Positions 14,696-20,629 of a DNA stretch of 20,629 nt are shown here, one piece after another. The notes under the pieces were generated by a model, which saw only the letters and a program-made list of their open reading frames with translations, was not told the DNA's origin and searched no databases. Source of the DNA: GCA-2717185 sp047517345 (GTDB taxonomy: Bacteria > Pseudomonadota > Alphaproteobacteria > UBA8366 > GCA-2717185); contig JAKZTB010000375.1 in NCBI GenBank assembly GCA_047517345.1, positions 1 through 20,629 of the forward strand, read 5' to 3'. The first letter of the stretch is position 1; each line of letters begins with the position of its first letter. The position numbers and the translations under genes were made by a program.

Positions 14696-16062
14696 TCAAG
14701 CGCTGTCCACTTCGGACATGAAATCTTCGAATTTTCCGCTGGCGCTACGGGGAATAGCCGTGGGGCATGCGAACGTGACCGTCATGTCGTCGGAAAGGCG
14801 CGCCGTCATGTGCCGCGCCAACTGTTCCTCCTCCGAGGACGTCAAGTCGCGCTCGACCACCAGACGCGCCTCCAGCACTGTTACTGTTTTCTGTACGATC
14901 TGATGCTGGCGGATGGGCGCGATCGCGGTCAGCCCGCGGGAACCGAATGCCGGCCAAAATTTCGCGCCGTCCGGCAACACGAGCATATTGCGGACGCGGC
15001 CCAAAAATCGCCTGATCGCCGGAAGCCCGCGTCCGCAAGAACACGGTTCAGCGGCTTCCGCAAAATCGCCGACTTCATACCGGATCAGCGGTGTGATGAA
15101 ATTTTGCAACGGCGTCACGACGACGCGCCCGGTTTCCCCTGGCGCGCAAGCCGCGCCGTCTTCATCGAGGATTTCGACCAGTACGCTTTCCGCCATGACA
15201 TGGTAGCCGTCGCCCGCCGGACACTGCAGCGCAACGATCCCCGCTTCCTGCGCCGAATAGATGTCGTGGACCGGCACGCCCAGGACAGTTTGGCAGTCAA
15301 CACGAGTTTCCGGATCGAGCACCTCGCTCATCGTCGTTACGGCATCGAGCTGGGAAAGATCGATATCATGCGTCGCACAATGGTTAGAAAGTATTTCAGG
15401 TTCGACGGATATGTCGTCAGAAGCTGCGGCCGTATTTCATTCAGCCACGTAGCCTGCTCTTCAATCGTTCGCATGACGTCGAAATAGAAAAACGGCCCGG
15501 TTGAGTACCCCATCATCCATGGAACCGGCTTGCGCGCGGCGGCAAGTTTCTGCTGCGCAGCGTTCAACCGCGTGATGCCGGCATAGCGCGCAGCCGGATC
15601 GTATTCGTGCCAGCGAAAATGCCGCAGATTGTTGGCGTAATAGAACAGGCTGGCGACACCGCTGGTCTTGAAGCGGACCGGTTTGCCCGTGGAACCGGAG
15701 GATTGCATGCTGCTGATCCGGCCATGCGATGCTGGCGGTGCATCCGACTCCAGGGCTGCGCTATGCTGTTGCAAGTCCGACCGCGTGAGGATCGGAAGGC
15801 GTCGCCAGGCTTCCCGATCGAGCGGCGCTTCGGTATCGATGCAAGCCGCCAGGCTCTCCCGATAATACGGAACCGTATCGAGACAATGCTTGAGCAGCCC
15901 ACGCAGCTGGCCGAATTGTTGCGCTTGCAACGCTTCCGCCGATAGCCATTGCGACCGTTCGTTCTGCGCGTGAAGCGCCAGCACCGTCGCCGCATCCCCG
16001 CTCGGCACACGCGGCCATTGCAGCGAGCCGTCGCGTGAACTCACGGTGTAACGAGGGGCCAT
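14696..16062 (-). pseudogene. phenylacetate-CoA ligase-like (PaaK/CapK) adenylate-forming protein, frameshifted
   Basis: Adenylate-forming enzyme of the PaaK/CapK type. The N-terminal part (16062 to about 15382) has the ATP-binding loop MQSSGSTGKPVRF (residues 119-131) and reads to LLTTYPSNLKYFLT, then goes out of frame and stops at 15337. The C-terminal part continues in another frame as CATHDIDLSQLDAVTTMSEVL and carries VHDIYSAQEAGI, the LIRYEVGDFAE hinge block, CSCGRGLPAIRRFLGR and the catalytic-lysine tail PRSASGKFEDF. Adding one C at about 15382 (ACCAT to ACCCAT, giving LTHCATHD) yields a single 455-residue protein, normal for the family. The family makes acyl-CoA or acyl-AMP; the acid is unknown. 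It starts 13 bases after the E1-beta stop. The break may be real or a sequencing indel. Confidence 0.85.
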
Positions 16063-16075
16063 CTAACACCCGCGC

Positions 16076-17035
16076 CTAACTGGCTGCTAAAACCTCTTTC
16101 ACACCCGCCGCGATCCTGGTCCGCTCCGGAAACACGTGGTCTTCCAAAACGGGGCTATAGGGAATCGGCACCTGCAACGCGCAGATCCGTTTCGGCGGCG
16201 CTTTCAGGCACGCGAAGGTCTCGGGGTCTTCGGTGACCAGAGTCGCGATCTCGGCCGCGGCGCCCGCCGTCGGGCCGGCCTCGTCGGCGACCACCAGCCG
16301 CCCGGTCTTGCGCACCGACGCCCGAATCGTCTCCGCGTCCATGGGGATCAGGGTGCGCGGATCGACGACTTCTACGGAGATGCCCTCGCTGGAAAGGGTT
16401 TCGGCCGCCGCCAACGCTTCCTGCACCTGCCAGGCGAGGCCGACGACGGTGATGTCGCTGCCTTCCCGTTTGACCTCCGCCTTGCCGATCGGCACGACGT
16501 AGTCCTCTTCCGGCACCTCGCCCTTGACGCCGAACAGCCGGTTCGACTCGAAACAGATAACCGGATTGTTGTCGCGGATCGCGGCCTTCAGCAGCCCTTT
16601 TACGTCGTAGGGCGTGGACGCCAAGGTGATCTTCAGTCCGGCCATGTTCATGAACATCGAATAGGGGCTCTGCGAGTGCTGCGCGGCAACACGGCCGCCG
16701 CCGCCAACCGACGCCCGGTACAGGATCGGGAACTGCGCCTGACCGCCGAACATGTAGTGGATTTTGGCCGCCTGATTGACGATCTGGTCCATGGCAACGA
16801 AAGCAAAAGTGACCTGACGCCAGTCGACGATCGGCCGGAACCCGGAACTCGCCGCCCCGATCGCCATCCCGGTCAGGGCGCTTTCGGCAATCGGCGTCGC
16901 CCGTACCCGGCTTTCGCCGAATTCCTCGACGAGCGGGAACGGCGCGTCGGTCGACATATGGAAAACCTTCGGATCGCGCCGCATCTCCTCGGCCAGCGCT
17001 TCCATGGCGGCTTCTGCAAAAGTGATTTCCCGCAT
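16076..17035 (-). CDS. 2-oxoacid dehydrogenase E1 component, beta subunit (TPP-dependent)
   Basis: A 319-residue E1-beta subunit like those of pyruvate, acetoin and branched-chain 2-oxoacid dehydrogenases. The pyrimidine-binding domain has Glu51 in TPIAESALTGMAIGAA, the glutamate that activates the TPP ring. It also has GFRPIVDW, IHYMFGGQAQFPILYR and His120 in the conserved HSQSPYSMF. The transketolase C-terminal domain follows (VEVVDPRTLIPMDAETI, VVADEAGPTAG). The frame is open 43 codons further upstream, but the ATG at 17035 is correct: it has a GGAGG ribosome binding site inside the end of the E1-alpha gene, whose stop is 2 bases away. No lipoyl E2 or E3 gene is in the window; the next gene is a CoA-ligase-like gene 13 bases downstream. 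Confidence 0.94.
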   Translation of the reverse strand: MREITFAEAAMEALAEEMRRDPKVFHMSTDAPFPLVEEFGESRVRATPIAESALTGMAIGAASSGFRPIVDWRQVTFAFVAMDQIVNQAAKIHYMFGGQAQFPILYRASVGGGGRVAAQHSQSPYSMFMNMAGLKITLASTPYDVKGLLKAAIRDNNPVICFESNRLFGVKGEVPEEDYVVPIGKAEVKREGSDITVVGLAWQVQEALAAAETLSSEGISVEVVDPRTLIPMDAETIRASVRKTGRLVVADEAGPTAGAAAEIATLVTEDPETFACLKAPPKRICALQVPIPYSPVLEDHVFPERTRIAAGVKEVLAAS

Positions 17036-17037
17036 GA

Positions 17038-18021
17038 TCACATCGCCTCCTGATCGGCATACAGGTCGTCGAGCGCGGCCTCCGGCGACGGGAAGGGACT
17101 GGCCTTGGCAAAACTGACCGCTGCCTCTATAGACGCGACGATTTCCGCGTCCATCGCCTGCCATTCCGCGTCGCTGAACTGTCCCTGCTGGCTCTTGAGG
17201 TGATCAACCAGCCGGGCGATCGAGTCCTTTGCCATCCAGGTTTCGATCTCCTCCGGCGGGCGCTGATCCGGCTGATTGACCCGTTCGGTATGGCGCCGCG
17301 AGCGATAGGTCTTGCACTCGATCAGGGTCGGTCCCTCGCCGGCCCGGGCCCGCGCGACCGCCGTCTCCGCCGCCTCGTAGACCGCGAAGATATCGTTGCC
17401 GTCGACGATCACGCCGGGGATGCCATAACCCACCGCCCGCGCTGCGACGTCCTGGTTCGCGAGCGTCTGCGCCGCCGGGGTTTGCGCCGCGTGCAGATTG
17501 TTCTCGCAGACATAGAGCATCGGCAGCTTCCATTTCGCCGCGATATTGATGGATTCGTGGAAGGGTCCGGCATTCGACGCGCCATCGCCGAAGAACGACA
17601 CCGCGACGCGGTCGTTGCCCTCGAGCTGCGCCGCCAGCGCCGCGCCGGTGACGATGGGGATGCCGCCGGCGACGATCCCGTTGGCGCCCAGCATGCCGAT
17701 TTCGAAATCGGCGATATGCATCGATCCGCCCTTACCTTTGCAGTAGCCGGTTTCGCGTCCGTAGAGCTCCGCCATCATGCGGTCCAGGTCGGCGCCCTTG
17801 GCGATGCAATGACCGTGCCCGCGATGGGTGCTGATGATCTTGTCGCCGTCTTCGAGCGCAGCGCAGACGCCGACGGCGACCGCCTCCTCGCCGATATAAC
17901 AATGCACGACACCGTAGATGTCGCCGCCATGATAGTCGTCGGACGCGCGCTCTTCGAAGCGGCGGATCGTCTGCATCTGGCGCAGCATATGGCGCTGTAT
18001 TTCGGGCGTTGGATAGGGCAT
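17038..18021 (-). CDS. 2-oxoacid dehydrogenase E1 component, alpha subunit (TPP-dependent)
   Basis: A 327-residue E1-alpha subunit that binds thiamine diphosphate and decarboxylates a 2-oxo acid together with the beta subunit. The TPP/magnesium motif runs from Gly145-Asp-Gly147 (FFGDGASNAGPFHESINIAA) to Asn175 (VCENN), the standard spacing. Other family blocks are YIGEEAVAVGV, STHRGHGHCIAKG and KGKGGSMHIAD. The phosphorylation-loop-like segment KTYRSRRHTERVNQPDQ follows. The short N-terminus and the absence of a PdhA-style extension make it closer to the acetoin/branched-chain group than to E. coli AceE, but the substrate is not determined. It has an AAGGA ribosome binding site and overlaps functionally with the E1-beta start (2-base gap). 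The kinase-like gene ends 73 bases upstream. Confidence 0.94.
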   Translation of the reverse strand: MPYPTPEIQRHMLRQMQTIRRFEERASDDYHGGDIYGVVHCYIGEEAVAVGVCAALEDGDKIISTHRGHGHCIAKGADLDRMMAELYGRETGYCKGKGGSMHIADFEIGMLGANGIVAGGIPIVTGAALAAQLEGNDRVAVSFFGDGASNAGPFHESINIAAKWKLPMLYVCENNLHAAQTPAAQTLANQDVAARAVGYGIPGVIVDGNDIFAVYEAAETAVARARAGEGPTLIECKTYRSRRHTERVNQPDQRPPEEIETWMAKDSIARLVDHLKSQQGQFSDAEWQAMDAEIVASIEAAVSFAKASPFPSPEAALDDLYADQEAM

Positions 18022-18094
18022 CGCAGATCCTTCGGCGTGTTTTCGCTGCCGCCATGCTACGCGACGCGCGGCAACGTCTCAACGCGCGAACCGA

Positions 18095-19453
18095 TTATTT
18101 GGAGTTTTGCTCTTCTTGCGGGACGCCGGCGGTTTTCAACGCCTTGCTTTGCCGCCGTTTAAGTTTTTTCACGTCGAAGCCGCCGATCAAATCGTGGAAC
18201 ATATTGTGCCAGTTGACCTCCGCCTTGAGGTGCATGAAGACGGAACCGAGACCGATCGCGGCGCGATCCATCAGCACGAACTCGCGCGGCGGCGTCACCC
18301 CGCCGAGACGACGCAGTTCCACGTGGACCTTGTTGGCGATCCGCGCGCCATACATGCCGCTGTCAGATTCCTGAATTCTCTGCACTTTGTCTTCCATCAG
18401 TGGCGCATAGACGAACTCAGCCCAGATATTCAAGACATCGATCATCTCCTGATCCAGGCCATCGAACCCCCAGGTCTCATAGGCATGCACGGCGCGGTCG
18501 CGGTCGCCGTCGCGCAGGCCGTGATAGAGGTCGATGACGCCTTCGACGAAATTCGGCGGAAAGACCCGAATGCAGCCGAAGTCCAGAAGATTGACCGTGT
18601 AGTCCGGCCGCACGCTGTAATTGCCGAGATGCGGATCGCCGTGAATGACGCCATATTCGTAGAACGGCACATACCAGGCACGGAACATATTATAGGCAAT
18701 CGCGTTGCGGGCCTCGAGGTCCGCGTCCCGGAAATCGAGCAGTGGCGCGCCTTCAAGCCACGTCATGCTCAGCAGCCGCACCGTCGACAGTTCCGGCACC
18801 GTTTCCGGCACATGGACGCCCTTTTCCGCCTTGAGCATCAAGGTGTAGAGCGCCATGTGTGCCGCCTCGCGGGCATAGTCCAGTTCTTCGCGCAGCCGTG
18901 CCGACAGTTCGGCGTGGATCTGGTCCGTGGAAATCGCCTTGTCGTAGCGTTCGTAGACCGTAAAGGCGAGGCGCAGTTGCTTCAGATCCGCCTCCACCGC
19001 GGAAGCCATGTCCGGGTATTGCAGCTTGCAGGCGAGCAGTTCACCATCAAGGGATTTGCCCCGGTGTACCTGGCCGAGGGATGCCGCATGTGCCGCATCG
19101 CGCTCGAACATGTCGAAACGGGCGCGCCAGTCCTGACCCAGCTCCGAAGCCATACGGCGGCGCACGAAAGGCCAGCCCATCGACGGCGCGTTGGTCTGCA
19201 ACTGCTTCAGTTCCTGGACGTACTCTTCCGGCAGCGCGTCGGGGATCGTCGCCATGATCTGCGCCACCTTCATCAGCGGGCCCTTGAGCCCGCCGAGCGC
19301 CGCCTTGAGGTCGCTGGCATGCTGGTCCTTGTCGATCTCGATGCCGAGATATTTCGACCCGGCGAAGCGAAGCGCCAGCCCACCAACCGCCCCGCCTACC
19401 CTTGCATACCGCCGCGCGCGGCCAGTCACGCTGTTTTTGTCGGAAGTTGCCAT
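18095..19453 (-). CDS. ABC1/ADCK/UbiB family atypical kinase-like protein
   Basis: A 452-residue member of the ABC1 (AarF/UbiB/ADCK) family of kinase-like ATPases linked to quinone and lipid metabolism. The family's N-terminal KxGQ motif appears as Lys62-Val-Ala-Gln65 (GPLMKVAQIMA), with Ala instead of Gly. The alanine-rich nucleotide loop is AAHAASLGQVHRG (121-132), the ATP lysine Lys143 (ACKLQYPDM) and the helix glutamate is in LREELDY. The catalytic loop is HGDPHLGN (271-278) and the metal-binding DFG is at 291-293. There is no hydrophobic C-terminal anchor of the E. coli UbiB type; the C-terminus is charged. It does not lie next to ubiE or other quinone genes, so I do not call it ubiB. 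It may or may not be transcribed with the E1 genes. Confidence 0.9.
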   Translation of the reverse strand: MATSDKNSVTGRARRYARVGGAVGGLALRFAGSKYLGIEIDKDQHASDLKAALGGLKGPLMKVAQIMATIPDALPEEYVQELKQLQTNAPSMGWPFVRRRMASELGQDWRARFDMFERDAAHAASLGQVHRGKSLDGELLACKLQYPDMASAVEADLKQLRLAFTVYERYDKAISTDQIHAELSARLREELDYAREAAHMALYTLMLKAEKGVHVPETVPELSTVRLLSMTWLEGAPLLDFRDADLEARNAIAYNMFRAWYVPFYEYGVIHGDPHLGNYSVRPDYTVNLLDFGCIRVFPPNFVEGVIDLYHGLRDGDRDRAVHAYETWGFDGLDQEMIDVLNIWAEFVYAPLMEDKVQRIQESDSGMYGARIANKVHVELRRLGGVTPPREFVLMDRAAIGLGSVFMHLKAEVNWHNMFHDLIGGFDVKKLKRRQSKALKTAGVPQEEQNSK

Positions 19454-19620
19454 TCTCTCTAAATGGGGATAGACGCTGCCGCTGTCAAAGTATGCCTAAC
19501 GCCGGCGCCGGCACAATTCGAAATCGGTGGACAGCATGTTCGAGCCGGTCGCTATTATCAGGTTTGCTGCTGAATTTGGGCGCAACACTCAGAACGTCCA
19601 TGCCGACAGGGAGAATGTGA
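19454..19620. promoter_or_regulatory. divergent promoter region between the ABC1 kinase-like and cupin genes
   Basis: This 167-base gap separates two divergent genes and must carry both promoters. On the plus strand TGGACA (19528-19533) and TATTAT (19553-19558) are 19 bases apart, a possible but over-spaced promoter for the cupin gene. On the minus strand a perfect TTGACA lies at 19488-19483 without a good -10 box. A perfect 12-base palindrome GCCGGCGCCGGC lies at 19501-19512, between the two candidate sets, and could be an operator or simply a chance GC-rich repeat. An in-frame open stretch here has no start signal. Confidence 0.35.
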
Positions 19621-20058
19621 ATGTCTCAGGAAATCCAAACGCCGCAGGTCGTGAGCGAGCGGGACGTGAAGATGGTCGGGCCCGGCTACGACGAGTCGCA
19701 TTACATCTCCGTGCCCATAAAGCAGTTTTTCAGCCTCAAGAATGTCGGCAATATCGGCGTTTGCCATACGCAGCCCGGCGACGAAACCTGCGTGTTCGCA
19801 CTCGAGGCGGACGATGACGGTGCAACGACCCATCAGTACGGTCCGTGCGACGAGTTCTACTACATCCTGGAAGGCGAATTCACCGTCTGGTGGGGCAAGG
19901 ACGCGGCGGCGCTGGACGAATCGTACATCCTGAAGAAAGGCGACTGCACCTACTACCCCACCGGTTGGAAATACAAGGTCAAGAACACCGGGGATGTGCC
20001 GGGCAAGTTCTTCTATTTCCTGACCTCTCCACCGGGTATCGAGCGCCGATTCGATTGA
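19621..20058 (+). CDS. cupin domain-containing protein
   Basis: A 145-residue single-domain cupin. The two cupin motifs are recognisable: GATTHQYGPCDEFYYILEGEFTV (about 67-89) and KKGDCTYYPTGWKYKVKNTGD (about 105-125). In the first motif His71 and Glu78 are kept but the second histidine of HxH is Tyr73. In the second motif the usual histidine after PxGxx is Tyr118. Metal binding is therefore unusual or absent. The role is unknown; small cupins may be isomerases, dioxygenases or ligand binders. The start has an AGGGAGA ribosome binding site 9 bases upstream. It is divergent from the ABC1 gene and followed 139 bases later by a truncated aldo/keto reductase on the same strand. Confidence 0.88.
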   Translation: MSQEIQTPQVVSERDVKMVGPGYDESHYISVPIKQFFSLKNVGNIGVCHTQPGDETCVFALEADDDGATTHQYGPCDEFYYILEGEFTVWWGKDAAALDESYILKKGDCTYYPTGWKYKVKNTGDVPGKFFYFLTSPPGIERRFD

Positions 20059-20075
20059 CGGAAGGCAGTGCGGTG

Positions 20076-20098
20076 AGGGTGCGAGACGGTGTCGCCCT
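20076..20098 (+). terminator. weak hairpin after the cupin gene
   Basis: AGGGTGCGA and TCGCCCT can pair as seven base pairs around a two-base bulge with a seven-base loop, 18 bases after the cupin stop. Only a short, mixed T-containing run (ATTTAAGTCTT) follows. The position suits a terminator but the structure is imperfect. Confidence 0.22.
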
Positions 20099-20197
20099 GA
20101 TTTAAGTCTTCGTCTAATTCAGAAAGCGTGGACCTCTGCGTTGTTTCCCTCTCATCCGTGTCCTAGCCTCGGGCTTGGATAGATCAGGGAGGCACCC

Positions 20198-20527
20198 ATG
20201 CTGGCGACACGGCAACTTGGTAACTGCGGACTCAGCGTCTCTAAGCTGTGTTTGGGGACGATGAATTTCGGCGAGCCGGGGCGCGGACATCAGGGCGATT
20301 GGACGCTCACCCTCGATGAGGCCCGGCCGATCTTCAAGGCGGCCCTCGACCATGGCCTGTTCTATTTCGATTGTGCCGACGTCTATGGCAAGGGAGCCTG
20401 CGAGGAAGTCGTCGGCAAACTATTGCGCGAACTGGCGCCGCGCGACCAGTTTGTCCTGTCCACCAAAATTTCGGCTGCGATGGGTCCGAACGGGTGTGGG
20501 TCTGGTATGGAAAATATAAGTCATTGA
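20198..20527 (+). pseudogene. aldo/keto reductase, N-terminal fragment truncated at an AT-rich junction
   Basis: The first 98 codons are a clear aldo/keto reductase of the YajO/Tas-like group. They contain the TRQLGNCGLSVSKLCLGTMNFG start, the catalytic-aspartate/tyrosine segment FYFDCADVYGKGACEEVVGKLL and the strand QFVLSTKISAAMGPN. Full members are about 310-350 residues. After MGPN (position 20491) the similarity to the expected GPNDRGLSRKH stops, 11 unrelated codons follow and a TGA at 20525-20527 ends the frame. The catalytic Lys (STK) is kept but the histidine and the whole NADPH-binding half are missing. The start has an AGGGAGG ribosome binding site. The abrupt change to AT-rich sequence suggests disruption by an insertion or rearrangement, not a point frameshift. 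Confidence 0.8.
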
Positions 20528-20629
20528 TTTAGTGCGTTTTTTGTGTCGAGACGAACGGCCGAAAACGGCTATTCGTGACAATGGGCCGCTCCAAGGCAGG
20601 ATTTTGTCACGACGGCAGGGTCGAGCAGG
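20492..20629. mobile_element. possible end of an inserted element interrupting the aldo/keto reductase
   Basis: From about 20492 the sequence leaves the aldo/keto reductase and becomes AT-rich (GAAAATATAAGTCATTGATT, then a T run), unlike everything to its left. Two inverted repeats follow. ACGAACGGCCG and CGGCTATTCGT (20551-20576) pair around AAAA with one mismatch. TCGTGACAA and TTGTCACGA (20573-20581 and 20604-20612) match perfectly. An ATG at 20581 opens a frame to the right edge (MGRSKAGFCHDGRVEQ), which I do not recognise. The layout (gene interrupted, AT-rich leader, then an open frame) fits the end of an insertion sequence, but no transposase or target duplication can be shown inside the window. 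Confidence 0.35.

Noticed and set aside
16076..17164. Longer start for the E1-beta gene at 17164
   Set aside because: The extra 43 codons lie entirely inside the E1-alpha gene and read as nonsense, while the ATG at 17035 has a GGAGG site and begins with the family N-terminus.
18107..19462. 451-codon plus-strand open frame opposite the ABC1 gene
   Set aside because: It mirrors the ABC1 gene almost exactly, and only the minus-strand product has conserved motifs.
1..20629. CRISPR arrays, tRNA or rRNA genes
   Set aside because: I saw no regularly spaced direct repeats, no cloverleaf-like tRNA sequence and no conserved rRNA segments on either strand.

Overview
The window looks like a chromosomal segment of a GC-rich alphaproteobacterium, probably Rhodospirillales-like. 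The main clue is the proton-translocating transhydrogenase, encoded as three genes (pntAA, pntAB, pntB) with the alpha subunit split as in Rhodospirillum rubrum. The dense, mostly co-directional layout with GGAG-type ribosome binding sites agrees. This placement is an inference; there is no rRNA, tRNA or CRISPR array here to anchor it.

Layout. Positions 1-70 hold the first 23 codons of a minus-strand gene running off the left edge (possibly a transposase), followed by an AT-rich spacer. From about 8.7 kb down to 0.29 kb everything is on the minus strand: ammonium transporter amt, P-II regulator glnK, a tightly packed four-gene set (serine hydrolase, alpha/beta hydrolase, VOC protein, MFS transporter), then pntAA-pntAB-pntB behind its own promoter-like sequence. 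From 8.85 to 12.23 kb the plus strand carries a CPBP membrane protease, an acyl-CoA carboxyltransferase broken by a one-base frameshift, and a TauD/TfdA-type dioxygenase.

From 19.45 down to 12.23 kb the minus strand carries an ABC1/UbiB-type kinase-like protein, a TPP-dependent 2-oxoacid dehydrogenase E1 alpha/beta pair, a phenylacetate-CoA-ligase-like gene broken by a one-base frameshift, a LysE-type exporter, a small exported protein and a caspase-family protease. The last two are in the same frame, separated only by one TAG codon, and look like one secreted caspase interrupted by a CAG-to-TAG change. On the plus strand from 19.62 kb come a cupin protein and the first ~98 codons of an aldo/keto reductase that stops abruptly at an AT-rich, inverted-repeat-bearing junction.

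How the genes work together. amt and glnK form the conserved ammonium-uptake/regulation pair, and the pnt genes build the membrane NAD(P)H/proton machine. The hydrolase-hydrolase-VOC-MFS set is organised like a small uptake/degradation or detoxification cassette of unknown substrate. The E1 alpha/beta genes and the following acyl-CoA-ligase-like gene look co-transcribed, but no E2 or E3 is present. The four damaged genes (10.47, 13.39, 15.38 and 20.49 kb) all lie in the right half, so that half is either decaying accessory DNA or contains sequencing indels.
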